A stretch of DNA of 64,000 nucleotides from DAOMNN01 sp035443825 (GCA_035443825.1 DAOMNN010000007.1:1-64000), one strand, 5' to 3'. Positions 19,307-28,585 are shown, numbered from the stretch's first letter. Program-made: numbers and translations. Notes: a model not told the origin generated them from the letters alone.

Positions 19307-20518
19307 TCAACCTCGGGATGTGCGTGGCTCGTGACCTGGGATCAGCCCGGCCACATGCCCGACGATCTGTTCGGCAATGACGGACTTGTCGGCGCGTGCG
19401 AGCGGGTGGCGCCCCAGCGCATCGTAGATGACCACCACATTGTCATCGGCACCGAGTCCGTCCTGCACCAGATTGCCGACCACCATCTGCAGTCCCTTTG
19501 CGCGTAGCTTCCCTTCTGCGTAGGCGTCCAGATCGCGGCTTTCCGCCGCAAATCCAACGCAGAACGGTGCGTCCGGACGCGCGGCAACTTCGGCGATTAT
19601 GTCGGGATTCGGCAACAGGGACAGGGTCATTTCTTCGGACGATTTCTTGATCTTGTGCACGGATGCCGATGCCGGCCGGTAGTCTGCAACCGCCGCAACG
19701 CCGACAAACACATCCGAGCCCGCCAGGCATTCGCGCACCGCCTCACGCATCTCGAGCGCACTGCTCACGTCGATCCGGGTCACATCGGGAGGCGTCGCCA
19801 AAGAGGTCGGGCCGCTCACCAGCACAACTTCAGCTCCCGCGCGCGCAAATGCGAGCGCAAGCGCATAGCCCATCTTGCCGGAACTGGTGTTGGTGATACC
19901 GCGGACCGGATCGATCGCCTCGAACGTCGGCCCGGCAGTCAGGACTACCTTCCGCCCGGCCAGGACTTTCGGGCTGAAGAATCCGATCACGCGCTCGAGC
20001 AATTCGTCGGGCTCGAGCATTCGTCCCATGCCGGTCTCGCCACAAGCCTGATCACCCTCGTCGGGACCGAACAGCGTAACTCCGTCGCCGGCGAGCGTGG
20101 CGACGTTGCGACGCGTGGCGGGATGCTCCCACATTTGGCGGTTCATCGCCGGTGCAACCATCAACGGGCAGTCGCGCGCCAGGCACATTGTGGTAATCAG
20201 GTCATCCGCGCGACCGAGGGCCAGCCTGGCGAGCACATCCGCGGTGGCAGGCGCGACCAGAATCGCGTCTGCGCCGCGGGTCAGATCGATGTGCGCCATG
20301 TTGTTCGACATGCGCGCATCCCACAGATCCGACCACACGGGATTGCCGGAGAGCGCCTGGAAAGTGACCGCCGTCACGAACCGCGCACCGCCCTCGCTCA
20401 GAGCGACGTGAACATCCGCACCCGCTTTGCCGAGCAAGCGCACCAGCTCCGCGGCCTTGTATGCCGCCACCCCTCCGGTGACGGCGAGCACCAGCTTTCG
20501 GCCTTCGAGACTATTCAT
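19307..20518 (-). CDS. coaBC: Bifunctional phosphopantothenoylcysteine decarboxylase/synthetase
   Basis: Catalyses two consecutive steps of coenzyme A synthesis. It has 403 residues. The N-terminal CoaC half carries the FMN-binding start LVLAVTGGVAAYKAAEL, the active-site His region NNMAHIDLTRGADAILVAPATAD, the PAMNRQMWEHPA signature and the Cys of GDQACGETGMGRM. The C-terminal CoaB half starts near residue 190 with KVVLTAGPTFEAIDPVRGITNTSSGKMGYALA. It is divergent from radC with only about 45 bp between the start codons, and immediately followed by dut. Confidence 0.97.
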   Translation of the reverse strand: MNSLEGRKLVLAVTGGVAAYKAAELVRLLGKAGADVHVALSEGGARFVTAVTFQALSGNPVWSDLWDARMSNNMAHIDLTRGADAILVAPATADVLARLALGRADDLITTMCLARDCPLMVAPAMNRQMWEHPATRRNVATLAGDGVTLFGPDEGDQACGETGMGRMLEPDELLERVIGFFSPKVLAGRKVVLTAGPTFEAIDPVRGITNTSSGKMGYALALAFARAGAEVVLVSGPTSLATPPDVTRIDVSSALEMREAVRECLAGSDVFVGVAAVADYRPASASVHKIKKSSEEMTLSLLPNPDIIAEVAARPDAPFCVGFAAESRDLDAYAEGKLRAKGLQMVVGNLVQDGLGADDNVVVIYDALGRHPLARADKSVIAEQIVGHVAGLIPGHEPRTSRG

Positions 20519-20561
20519 GACGTATAGTTCGCATTATGACAAACAACAATATTGGACCGAG

Positions 20562-21242
20562 ATGATGTCGATCGCCGACTGGCCTGAAACCGAACGCCCG
20601 CGCGAAAAGCTTCTGCAGCGCGGCGCAAGCGCCCTTTCCGATGCCGAACTCCTTGCATTGTTCCTGCGCGTCGGTGTCAGAGGTCGAAGCGCAGTTGACC
20701 TCGCCCGTGACCTTCTCGGCCATTTCGGTTCGCTCACCCGGCTGTGCAACGCGCGCGCGCCTGAATTCTCGAAGTTCCCGGGCATGGGATTGGCCAAGTA
20801 TGCACAACTGCAGGCAGTGATGGAACTGGCACGACGCGCATTGTCGGAACAACTGTCCAAACGCGACGTGCTCGATTCTCCCGACGTCGTCCGCGACTGG
20901 CTTCGACTGCGCATCGGAAGTCTCCCTCACGAAGTCTTTTGCGTCCTGCTGCTCGACGCACGCAATCGCCTGATCGAATCCGTCGAACTGTTTCGCGGAA
21001 CCCTCACCCAGACCAGCGTCTACCCGCGTGAAGTCGTCAAGCTCGCCCTCGCGCACAATGCCGCCGCAGTCATCCTCGCCCACAATCACCCCTCAGGCAC
21101 GAACGAACCAAGCAACGCGGACGAGCTACTGACCCGCAGCCTCAAACAGGCACTCGACCTTGTCGATGTCCGCGTCCTGGATCATTTCATCGTCACGGCC
21201 CATGCCCCCGCACTCTCGTTCGCAGAAAGGGGCTTGCTGTAG
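20562..21242 (+). CDS. radC: RadC family JAMM/MPN+ protein
   Basis: 226 residues from MMSIADWPETERPREKLL; the longer frame overlaps coaBC and is not supported. Residues 1-90 form a helix-hairpin-helix-like region (KFPGMGLAKYAQLQAVMEL). Residues 105-226 are the JAMM metal-binding domain with HNHPSGTNEPSNAD (His-x-His...Asp). The old assignment to DNA repair is doubtful: the E. coli radC102 mutation was traced to recG, so the cellular role is unknown. The start could equally be the next ATG at 20565. Confidence 0.92.
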   Translation: MMSIADWPETERPREKLLQRGASALSDAELLALFLRVGVRGRSAVDLARDLLGHFGSLTRLCNARAPEFSKFPGMGLAKYAQLQAVMELARRALSEQLSKRDVLDSPDVVRDWLRLRIGSLPHEVFCVLLLDARNRLIESVELFRGTLTQTSVYPREVVKLALAHNAAAVILAHNHPSGTNEPSNADELLTRSLKQALDLVDVRVLDHFIVTAHAPALSFAERGLL

Positions 21243-21324
21243 GCCAGCGCAACTTCTTGCATGAACGAGTCCTTCTGCGCTACCATCCGGGGTTTTCCGA
21301 AATCCGAATTCCCTGGAGCATCCT

Positions 21325-21561
21325 ATGGCTCGCGTCTGCCAAGTGACCGGTAAAGCACCGATGGTGGGAAACCATGTTTCCCACGCGAACAACAAGACCA
21401 AGCGTCGTTTCCTGCCCAATCTGCAGAACCGCCGGTTCTGGAGCGAAGCGGAGAACCGCTGGATTCGCCTGCGCGTGTCCAACGCGGCGTTGCGCACGAT
21501 CGACAAGAAGGGTATCGATGTGGTGGTGTCCGAACTTCGCGCCCGCGGCGAGAAGATCTGA
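21325..21561 (+). CDS. rpmB: 50S ribosomal protein L28
   Basis: 78 residues, complete. MARVCQVTGKAPMVGNHVSHANNKTKRRFLPNLQNRRFW is a typical bacterial L28. It is followed 41 bp later by rpmG, the conserved rpmB-rpmG operon. Confidence 0.98.
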   Translation: MARVCQVTGKAPMVGNHVSHANNKTKRRFLPNLQNRRFWSEAENRWIRLRVSNAALRTIDKKGIDVVVSELRARGEKI

Positions 21562-21602
21562 GCACACGGCCCCGCAACTGTAGCTACTGAACGGAGATTC
21601 AT

Positions 21603-21770
21603 ATGGCCAAAGGCGCCCGCGAAAAGATCAAGCTGGAGTCGACTGCTGGTACCGGTCACTTCTACACTTGTTCGAAGAACAAGCGTACGACCCCGAACAA
21701 GCTCGAATTCATGAAGTACGACCCGGTCGTACGCAAGCACGTGCTGTACAAGGAAATCAAGCTCAAGTGA
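21603..21770 (+). CDS. rpmG: 50S ribosomal protein L33
   Basis: 55 residues starting MAKGAREKIKLESTAGTGHF and ending YKEIKLK. It is the normal length for L33. It carries a single Cys (YTCSKNKR), so it is the zinc-free type. A ribosome-binding site (CGGAG) lies upstream, and the rpmBG operon ends at the terminator at 21819. Confidence 0.97.
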   Translation: MAKGAREKIKLESTAGTGHFYTCSKNKRTTPNKLEFMKYDPVVRKHVLYKEIKLK

Positions 21771-21818
21771 TTGCGGGCGCACGGACGCCACCCTGGAAGA
21801 TCGGGTAGTCGGGAACGA

Positions 21819-21851
21819 AAAAGAGGCCGCTGGAAAACCAGCGGCCTCTTT
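21819..21851. terminator. Bidirectional terminator between rpmG and csp
   Basis: The stem AAAGAGGCCGCTGG/CCAGCGGCCTCTTT with a short AAAA loop is A-rich on the left and T-rich on the right, so it can serve the rpmBG operon on plus and the cold-shock gene on minus. Confidence 0.9.
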
Positions 21852-21901
21852 GCTACCGGCGCCGCGTCAACAAGTTAACGCATACGCTTTTGCGGTCGGG
21901 C

Positions 21902-22105
21902 TCAGGCCTTCTGGATGTTCGAGGCTTGTTTGCCCTTCGGTCCCTGAGTCACCTCGAAGGAGACCTTTTCGCCTTCCTTCAGGGTCTTGAACCCATTCAT
22001 GTTGATTGCCGAAAAATGCGCAAAGAGATCTTCGCTGCCGTCATCCGGGGTAATGAAGCCGAAACCCTTGGAATCATTGAACCACTTAACGGTACCAGTT
22101 GCCAT
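21902..22105 (-). CDS. Cold-shock protein (CspA family)
   Basis: 67 residues, a single OB-fold nucleic-acid-binding domain. RNP1 is KGFGFI and RNP2 is LFAHFSAI (VFVHF type). The start MATGTVKWFND is canonical. It acts as an RNA chaperone/anti-terminator. The 5' side has a long untranslated region before the divergent clpS gene, as is common for csp mRNAs, but no thermosensor can be proven by eye. Confidence 0.96.
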   Translation of the reverse strand: MATGTVKWFNDSKGFGFITPDDGSEDLFAHFSAINMNGFKTLKEGEKVSFEVTQGPKGKQASNIQKA

Positions 22106-22514
22106 ATTGCCTTAATCCTTGAAAATTGCTGAGTGTTGCGGGTACTACCCCGTCGGTGCATCAATGCCGAGAGAATCGGCACCTGCCCTGACGAATCCTG
22201 CTGCAGCAACAGCAAGCAACGCCAGGCGGCACGCCAAGCTTCGCATTTCGCACAGCTTGCTTTTACGCATTTGTCAGCAGAGCGTCAACAGTTTATTCGG
22301 TCCCGTCCGCGACGCCGTTTCGTGCATTGCAATAAATTTCTACGCGCTCCAGTTCGCGCATGTCCCTCAACCCCCGTTAATACGCCTAACGCACTGATCC
22401 AGAAGGAGTGTGCATTGCACAAGACGAATTGTTGCATTTCGGCCCGAAATCGGGCATTTCTTCATACGCTGCGGCTCTATTGCACTCTTTGACGACTTGA
22501 TTAGAATGACTCGC
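22106..22514. other. Intergenic region between csp and clpS
   Basis: A 409-bp divergent spacer carrying the csp 5' leader on minus and the clpSA promoter on plus. The part near 22380-22510 is AT-rich (for example TTGATTAGAATG just before clpS). Small open frames here have no recognisable sequence. No RNA gene was recognised. Confidence 0.4.
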
Positions 22515-22823
22515 ATGGCCACTCACAAGCAGGACGAGTACTTACTCGAGGCGGAGCGCACACGCACCAAACGCCCGCCCCTCTACAAGGTGCTACTGTT
22601 GAACGACGATTTCACACCCATGGAGTTCGTCATCGTCGTCCTTCAGAAATTTTTCGGCATGGATCGCGAACGGGCCACGCGAATCATGCTCCAAGTCCAC
22701 AGAGAGGGCTCGGGGATGTGCGGCGTATTTCCCAAGGATGTCGCCGCGACCAAGGTGGAACAGGTCGTATCCTTTGCCCGTCAGCACCAGCATCCGCTGG
22801 CCTGCGTGATGGAGGAAAACTGA
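22515..22823 (+). CDS. clpS: ATP-dependent Clp protease adaptor ClpS
   Basis: 102 residues. It delivers N-degron substrates to ClpAP. The conserved core PPLYKVLLLNDDFTPMEFVIVVLQKFFGMDRERATRIMLQVHREG contains the NDD and ClpA-contact residues. The start is MATHKQDEY at 22515; an ATG at 22506 is a less likely alternative. clpA follows 2 bases after the stop, the usual operon. Confidence 0.97.
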   Translation: MATHKQDEYLLEAERTRTKRPPLYKVLLLNDDFTPMEFVIVVLQKFFGMDRERATRIMLQVHREGSGMCGVFPKDVAATKVEQVVSFARQHQHPLACVMEEN

Positions 22824-22825
22824 GA

Positions 22826-25105
22826 ATGATCGCGCAAGAACTTGAAGTCAGTCTTCACATGGCGTTTGTCGAAGCGAGGCAGAAGCGGCATGAATTCATC
22901 ACCGTCGAACACCTGCTGCTTGCGCTCCTGGACAACCCTTCGGCAGCCGAGGTTTTGCGTGCATGTGCGGCCAACGTAGAGGAGTTGCGTCGCGAACTCA
23001 CGAACTTCATCAACGAGCACACGCCCAAGGTCGAAAGCGAGGACGAGATCGATACCCAGCCGACGCTCGGTTTTCAGCGTGTGATTCAGCGCGCGATCCT
23101 TCATGTCCAGTCTTCCGGGAAGAAGGAAGTGACCGGTGCCAATGTGCTGGTGGCGATTTTCGGTGAGAAAGATTCCCATGCGGTCTACTTCCTTCAGCGC
23201 CAGAAGATCTCCCGCCTCGACGTGGTCAATTTCATATCGCATGGCATCGCCAAGACACCCCAGCAGGGCGCACCCGGCACCACCGGACGTCCCGATCACG
23301 AGCAGGGTGAGCATGAAGCGGAGGGTGGCCAGACCGGGGGCGCACTCGAGAATTTCACCCAGAATCTCAACCAGCAGGCCCTGGTCGGCAAGATCGACCC
23401 GCTGATCGGGCGCGACAGGGAACTCGAACGCGTCATCCAGACCCTTTGTCGTCGCCGCAAGAACAATCCCCTTCTCGTCGGGGAAGCAGGTGTCGGCAAG
23501 ACCGCCATTGCCGAAGGACTGGCGCGTCGGATCGTCGAGGACCGGGTTCCCGACATTCTTCGCGAAGCCCAGGTCTATGCGCTCGACATGGGTGCGCTGC
23601 TCGCGGGCACCAAGTATCGCGGGGATTTCGAACAGCGCCTGAAGGCGGTGTTGAAGCAATTGCGCGAGAGCCAGAACGCCATTCTGTTCATCGACGAGAT
23701 TCACACCCTCATCGGCGCGGGCGCAGCATCGGGAGGGACGCTCGACGCGTCGAACCTGCTCAAGCCTGCGTTGTCGTCCGGGCAGCTCAAGTGCATCGGC
23801 GCCACGACCTATAACGAGTATCGCCAGATCTTCGAGAAGGATCACGCGCTGTCGCGCCGCTTCCAGAAGATCGACGTGGCCGAACCTTCCGTCGCCGAAA
23901 CCATCGAGATCCTCAAGGGACTCAAGAGCCGCTTCGAGGAGCACCACAGCGTCAAGTATTCCGCGGCTGCGCTATCGTCTGCAGCGGAGCTCTCGGCCCG
24001 CTACATCAACGACCGTCATCTGCCTGACAAGGCGATCGACGTCATCGATGAAGCCGGCGCGGCACAGCGCATCCTGCCCAAGTCCAGGCAGCGCAAGACG
24101 ATCGGCAAGAACGAGATCGAGGAAATCGTCGCGAAGATCGCACGGATTCCGCCGCGTACCGTATCCAACGACGACAAGACCGCGCTCAGGACCCTGGAAC
24201 GGGATCTGCGCAACGTCGTTTTCGGCCAGGATGCCGCCATCGAAGCACTCGCACGCGCGATCAAGATGTCGCGTTCCGGTCTCGGCAATCCGCAGAAACC
24301 GATCGGAAGCTTCCTCTTCAGCGGCCCTACCGGCGTGGGCAAGACCGAAGTCGCACGGCAGCTCGCGTACACCCTTGGGATCGAACTCGTGCGCTTCGAC
24401 ATGTCGGAATACATGGAGCGTCACGCCGTGTCGCGCCTGATCGGTGCGCCCCCGGGCTATGTCGGCTTCGACAATGGCGGCCTGCTCACCGAGGCGATCA
24501 CCAAGAAGCCGCATTGCGTACTGCTGCTCGACGAAATCGAAAAGGCACACCCGGACATCTACAACATCCTGTTGCAGGTCATGGATCACGGCACCCTCAC
24601 CGACAATAATGGCCGCGTCGCCGATTTCCGCAACGTCATCATCGTCATGACCACGAACGCAGGCGCCGAGTCCATGCAGAAGTCGGTGATCGGATTCTCC
24701 GCCAAGCGCGAATCCGGCGACGAGATGGCGGAGGTCAAGCGCATGTTCTCGCCGGAGTTCCGCAACCGCCTCGACGCTACCATATCGTTCAAATCGCTGG
24801 ACAACGAAGTCATCCTCAGAGTCGTCGACAAGTTCCTCATGCAGCTTGAAGCGCAACTGCACGAGAAGAAGGTCGAAGCCCACTTCACCGACGAACTCAA
24901 GGCCTGGCTCGCCTCCGAGGGTTTCGATCCGCTCATGGGTGCGAGACCGATGGCACGCCTGATCCAGGACACCATCCGCTCTGCGCTTGCCGACGAACTG
25001 CTTTTCGGCAGGCTTGCCAACGGGGGGCACGTCACGATCGATGTCGACGACGAGAGAAAGGTCAAGCTCGTGTTTGACGAAGTGGAAGCTGCCACGGCAA
25101 GCTGA
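22826..25105 (+). CDS. clpA: ATP-dependent Clp protease ATP-binding subunit ClpA
   Basis: 759 residues, AAA+ unfoldase of the ClpAP protease. The N-domain (residues 1-145) binds ClpS. The first AAA+ module has Walker A GEAGVGKT and Walker B AILFIDEIHTLIGAG; the second has GPTGVGKT and VLLLDEIEKAHPDIYN, with sensor residues downstream. The start MIAQELEVSLHMAF at 22826 follows GGAGGAAAAC and overlaps nothing. Translation is probably coupled to clpS. Confidence 0.98.
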   Translation: MIAQELEVSLHMAFVEARQKRHEFITVEHLLLALLDNPSAAEVLRACAANVEELRRELTNFINEHTPKVESEDEIDTQPTLGFQRVIQRAILHVQSSGKKEVTGANVLVAIFGEKDSHAVYFLQRQKISRLDVVNFISHGIAKTPQQGAPGTTGRPDHEQGEHEAEGGQTGGALENFTQNLNQQALVGKIDPLIGRDRELERVIQTLCRRRKNNPLLVGEAGVGKTAIAEGLARRIVEDRVPDILREAQVYALDMGALLAGTKYRGDFEQRLKAVLKQLRESQNAILFIDEIHTLIGAGAASGGTLDASNLLKPALSSGQLKCIGATTYNEYRQIFEKDHALSRRFQKIDVAEPSVAETIEILKGLKSRFEEHHSVKYSAAALSSAAELSARYINDRHLPDKAIDVIDEAGAAQRILPKSRQRKTIGKNEIEEIVAKIARIPPRTVSNDDKTALRTLERDLRNVVFGQDAAIEALARAIKMSRSGLGNPQKPIGSFLFSGPTGVGKTEVARQLAYTLGIELVRFDMSEYMERHAVSRLIGAPPGYVGFDNGGLLTEAITKKPHCVLLLDEIEKAHPDIYNILLQVMDHGTLTDNNGRVADFRNVIIVMTTNAGAESMQKSVIGFSAKRESGDEMAEVKRMFSPEFRNRLDATISFKSLDNEVILRVVDKFLMQLEAQLHEKKVEAHFTDELKAWLASEGFDPLMGARPMARLIQDTIRSALADELLFGRLANGGHVTIDVDDERKVKLVFDEVEAATAS

Positions 25106-25173
25106 ACGCTCCGCCACCCCTGGACGCCGGCGGGCAGGCACGAGTCGCCGCCGCCGGATGGCATACACGGCCG

Positions 25174-25250
25174 GTTCGCGGCTCGCGCCGCTCCTACGCG
25201 ATTGGCACCGCCGTACCTACTCATCGCAGGAGCGCCGTAAGGCGCGAAAG
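25174..25250. repeat. REP/BIME-like inverted repeat pair
   Basis: Two head-to-head palindromic units: TTCGCGGCTCGCGCCGCTCC (minus-oriented unit, 25174-25198) and GCAGGAGCGCCGTAAGGCGC (plus-oriented, 25226-25247), separated by about 30 bp. The GTAGGAGCGGCGCGAGCCGCGAA type is a familiar extragenic palindrome in high-GC proteobacteria. It lies between clpA and the RraA-like gene. Confidence 0.65.
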
Positions 25251-25319
25251 GGCGGCGGTCGGCTTCATTCTGGCCTGGTGGTCGCGGTATCATTCCGGCT
25301 CCATGAATCGGGAGTCCAT

Positions 25320-25802
25320 ATGAAGATCCAGACCGCCGACCTGTGCGACGCCAACGAAGGCCGAATCAGCGTGGTCACGCCAATGTTCAATAGTTACGGC
25401 GGCCACAGCGCGTTCGGTGGCCCGATCGCCACCCTCAAGATATTCGAGGACAATTCGCTGGTGCGAAGCACACTTGGATCACCCGGCCACGGTCGCGTGC
25501 TGGTGGTCGACGGCGGAGGCTCGATGCGCTGCGCACTCGTCGGCGACCAGCTTGCAGTCCTGGCCGTGAGCAACGGCTGGGCGGGCATCATCGTGTACGG
25601 CTGCATCCGTGACTCCGTGGCCATCCGCAGCATGGAGTTGGGCGTATTCGCGCTGGGGACGCATCCGCTGAAGAGCATCAAGAAAGGCGTTGGCGAAAGC
25701 GATCTGCCGGTGACCTTCGGCGGCGTCACCTTTACACCGGGTCACCATATCTACGCAGACGAGGACGGCGTGATCGTGTCGGCGACCGCACTTCATCAAT
25801 GA
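25320..25802 (+). CDS. rraA: RraA family protein
   Basis: 160 residues. MKIQTADLCDANEGRISVVTPMF, FGGPIATLKIFEDNSLVRS, VLVVDGGGSMRCALVGDQLA and GIIVYGCIRDSVAI are the conserved blocks of the RraA fold. Members are either inhibitors of RNase E or 4-hydroxy-4-methyl-2-oxoglutarate/oxaloacetate aldolases. The length and the GDQLA...NGW.G..V.G..RD pattern (the Arg-Asp of the aldolase site is present) leave both open. It is a single gene behind a REP-like repeat. Confidence 0.85.
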   Translation: MKIQTADLCDANEGRISVVTPMFNSYGGHSAFGGPIATLKIFEDNSLVRSTLGSPGHGRVLVVDGGGSMRCALVGDQLAVLAVSNGWAGIIVYGCIRDSVAIRSMELGVFALGTHPLKSIKKGVGESDLPVTFGGVTFTPGHHIYADEDGVIVSATALHQ

Positions 25803-26067
25803 ATTGCGAGGCTCCCGCACGACTTGCACGATCTTTCGGCACGTTGCCACCCACCTCTCGATAGGACAACAGGGGATACCGCATCAACCGGCTGGACCGG
25901 CAACCGGCGCGGGCCACCTTGGACGTCCCGCGCCTCATTGCAGGTCTACATTCGCGTTCATTAATTAACGCATTGCAGCATGTCGACGTTTCATAAAGCC
26001 GAACCTCATCCCACATCGCGATACTTCATCCTTAGCCTGCTGTTTTTGCAACATAAAGTTTTTTCTT

Positions 26068-26085
26068 ATGTCTTATATAAGACAT
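26068..26085. promoter_or_regulatory. Perfect 18-bp palindrome upstream of aceA (probable operator)
   Basis: ATGTCTTATATAAGACAT is a perfect dyad placed directly upstream of a good sigma-70 promoter for isocitrate lyase, centred near -45 from the predicted start point. This is the usual position for an activator, and a repressor is also possible. The binding protein is unknown; GntR-type regulators often bind short dyads of this kind (inference). Confidence 0.6.
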
Positions 26086-26086
26086 A

Positions 26087-26115
26087 TTGCTGCAGAGCCG
26101 AAACCCCCCTATACT
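26087..26115 (+). promoter_or_regulatory. Predicted sigma-70 promoter of aceA
   Basis: -35 TTGCTG at 26087-26092 and -10 TATACT at 26110-26115 with a 17-bp spacer. The predicted start is near 26122, giving a 5' leader of about 117 nt. The rest of the 436-bp gap from 25803 shows no gene. Confidence 0.6.
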
Positions 26116-26238
26116 TTCTCCACCGCTGACGTCCCACAACGACCGATCAGCACCTGGAAACAGCCGCACCGTACTTGCTTCACAAGCAGCGGCGGGTGCT
26201 TTCCCCAACCCTAAACTGTCAGTGAACAAGGAATTGCC

Positions 26239-27540
26239 ATGACCATCACTCGCGAACAGCAAATCGCCGCCCTCGAGAAAGACTGGGCCGAGAACCCCCG
26301 CTGGAAGGGGATAAAACGCACCTACTCGGCGGCCGACGTCGTCCGTCTGCGCGGCTCCATCCAGCCGGAAAGCACCCTCGCCCGCACCGGTGCCGAAAAG
26401 CTGTGGAACCTGGTGAACAACGAACCTTACGTCAACTGTCTCGGCGCGCTGACCGGCGGCCAGGCGATGCAGCAGGTCAAGGCAGGTATCAAGGCCATCT
26501 ACCTGTCCGGCTGGCAGGTCGCGGCCGACAACAATGGCTACGCGGCAATGTACCCGGACCAGTCGTTGTATCCGGTCAATTCGGTGCCGACCGTGGTTGA
26601 ACGCATCAACAATGCCTTCCAGCGTGCCGACCAGATCCAGTGGTCCAAGAACGTGAACCCGGGTGACGCGGGCTACATCGACTATTTCGCACCCATCGTC
26701 GCCGATGCCGAAGCCGGTTTCGGCGGCGTGCTTAACGCATTCGAACTGATGAAGGCAATGATCCGTGCAGGCGCTGCCGGAGTGCACTGGGAAGACCAGC
26801 TCGCCTCCGTGAAGAAGTGCGGCCACATGGGCGGCAAGGTGCTCGTGCCGACCGCCGAGGCGGTACAGAAGCTGATCGCGGCGCGTCTTGCTGCCGACGT
26901 GATGGGTGTGCCGACCCTGGTGATCGCCCGCACCGACGCCGAAGCTGCGGATCTGCTGACTTCCGATTACGATGACAACGACAAGCCGTTCCTGACCGGT
27001 GAGCGTACCGCGGAAGGCTTCTACAAGACCAAGAAGGGGCTCGAACAGGCGATCAGCCGTGCCGTCGCCTACGCCGAGTATGCCGACCTCGTATGGTGCG
27101 AAACCGGTACTCCGGACCTGGAGTTCGCGCGCAAGTTCGCCGAAGCGGTGCATGCCAAGCATCCGGGCAAGATGCTGGCCTACAACTGCTCGCCGTCGTT
27201 CAACTGGAAGAAGAACCTGGACGATGCGACCATTGCCAGGTTCCAGCGCGAGCTCGGCGCGATGGGCTACAAGTACCAGTTCATCACGCTCGCCGGCATC
27301 CACTCCATGTGGTACAACATGTTCGACCTCGCCCAGGATTATGCTGCCCGCGGCATGTCGGCCTACGTCGAGAAGGTGCAGGAGCCGGAGTTCGCCGCGC
27401 GTGACCGTGGCTACACCTTCGTGTCGCACCAGCAGGAAGTCGGCACCGGCTACTTCGACGACGTCACCACCGTTATCCAGGGCGGAGCGTCAAGCGTCAC
27501 CGCGCTGACCGGTTCGACCGAAGAAGAGCAGTTCCACTGA
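26239..27540 (+). CDS. aceA: Isocitrate lyase
   Basis: Cleaves isocitrate to succinate and glyoxylate, the first step of the glyoxylate shunt. It has 433 residues, the E. coli type length. The catalytic signature KKCGHMGG is intact (VKKCGHMGGKVLVPT, near residues 192-206), as are the entry GSIQPESTLARTGAEKLW, YLSGWQVAAD..., and the C-terminal YNCSPSFNWKKNLDD block. It starts MTITREQQIAAL behind an AAGGAA site. It stands alone, with malate synthase G 22 kb away and AceK 9 kb away, so the shunt is regulated as separate transcription units here. Confidence 0.98.
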   Translation: MTITREQQIAALEKDWAENPRWKGIKRTYSAADVVRLRGSIQPESTLARTGAEKLWNLVNNEPYVNCLGALTGGQAMQQVKAGIKAIYLSGWQVAADNNGYAAMYPDQSLYPVNSVPTVVERINNAFQRADQIQWSKNVNPGDAGYIDYFAPIVADAEAGFGGVLNAFELMKAMIRAGAAGVHWEDQLASVKKCGHMGGKVLVPTAEAVQKLIAARLAADVMGVPTLVIARTDAEAADLLTSDYDDNDKPFLTGERTAEGFYKTKKGLEQAISRAVAYAEYADLVWCETGTPDLEFARKFAEAVHAKHPGKMLAYNCSPSFNWKKNLDDATIARFQRELGAMGYKYQFITLAGIHSMWYNMFDLAQDYAARGMSAYVEKVQEPEFAARDRGYTFVSHQQEVGTGYFDDVTTVIQGGASSVTALTGSTEEEQFH

Positions 27541-27579
27541 TCGCTCGCTGACCGGCGACATCATGCCGGTCCGGACATC

Positions 27580-27625
27580 ACGTCAAATGGCCGCACCCGG
27601 GGTTTCGGGCGCGGCTATTTGACGT
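27580..27625. terminator. Large stem-loop after aceA
   Basis: The arms ACGTCAAATGGCCGC and GCGGCTATTTGACGT pair over 15 positions with one mismatch around a GC-rich loop. There is no T-run, so it is a probable transcript 3' end or termination aid for aceA rather than a textbook terminator. Confidence 0.5.
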
Positions 27626-27679
27626 ACGGGGACGGCGTTTTGCTAGACTGATCGTCCCGACATCCGCTCCCGCCCACTT

Positions 27680-28501
27680 ATGGCCACCTCGCCCCCAGCT
27701 GTACGCAGCTTTCTGACCGAAGTCGCGAGGGAGCTTTCCTCGGGCGAGCTTAGCTTTCCCACCCTCATCGACGCGACGCTGAAGATCCGCACCGCTCTGA
27801 ATCAGCCGGGCATCAACGCCGAGTCGCTTGCACGCATCGTCGCGACCGAGCCGCTTCTCGCCGCGCGCGTGCTAAGGCTCGCCAACTCCACCGCACTCAA
27901 TCCTGGCGGAACCCCCGTCGTCGACCTGCGTAACGCCGTCGTCCGTGTCGGCTTCGGCCCGATTCGCACACTCGCCATCGCGCTCGCAATGGAACAGCTG
28001 GTCAGGTCAAAATCGATGGGGGACTACGACGCGGTCGCGCGCGCTCTCTGGGATCGCTGCGTCGATGTGGCGGCGCAATCGTTCGTGATTGCACGACGGC
28101 TCACCCGCATCGATCCGCATCAAGCGATGTTCGCAGGCGTCGTGCACAACATTGGGGCTTTCTATCTTCTCGCCCGACTCGCCGGAAGAACGGACGTCGT
28201 GGCCGGCGACGACCTGATGCAGTTGATCGAGAGCTGGCAGGTCGGCATCGGTCATGCGGTGCTTTCGGCCATGGCACTGCCTGACGATATCGTTACCGCC
28301 ATCGCCGAGCAGGACGCGCCATTTGCGGGCGACACGCCGACCAATCTGGCGCAGGTTCTGTTCATCGCGATTCGCCTGTCGCAGGGAAAAGCTTCAAAGG
28401 CCGGAACGACCGAACAGACTCCCGCACTAGAACAGGCCGCCCGCGTCGTCGCCGAATCCGACCAGGAACGGACATCCGTCACAAGCGCATTGACCGGATA
28501 G
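27680..28501 (+). CDS. HDOD domain protein
   Basis: 273 residues consisting of one HDOD domain (a non-catalytic relative of HD phosphohydrolases used in signalling), covering about residues 15-215. The sequence LARIVATEPLLAARVLRLANSTALN and the block DLRNAVVRVGFGPIRTLAIALAMEQL are typical. No second domain (GGDEF, EAL, REC) is attached. Such proteins act in chemotaxis, motility or stress signalling, but no partner is encoded next to it. Confidence 0.85.
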   Translation: MATSPPAVRSFLTEVARELSSGELSFPTLIDATLKIRTALNQPGINAESLARIVATEPLLAARVLRLANSTALNPGGTPVVDLRNAVVRVGFGPIRTLAIALAMEQLVRSKSMGDYDAVARALWDRCVDVAAQSFVIARRLTRIDPHQAMFAGVVHNIGAFYLLARLAGRTDVVAGDDLMQLIESWQVGIGHAVLSAMALPDDIVTAIAEQDAPFAGDTPTNLAQVLFIAIRLSQGKASKAGTTEQTPALEQAARVVAESDQERTSVTSALTG

Positions 28502-28525
28502 TCTCCGTCAGCATCTGCGCATGAC

Positions 28526-28558
28526 AAGGCCGCACCCGAAGAAGAGTGCGGCCTTTTC
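28526..28558. terminator. Terminator between HDOD gene and Spy-like gene
   Basis: The stem AAGGCCGCAC/GTGCGGCCTT has a 10-base loop, with TT on plus. It lies between convergent genes and is probably used in the plus direction. Confidence 0.75.
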
Positions 28559-28585
28559 GTGATTCACCCGTCACCGGGGGCGAGT

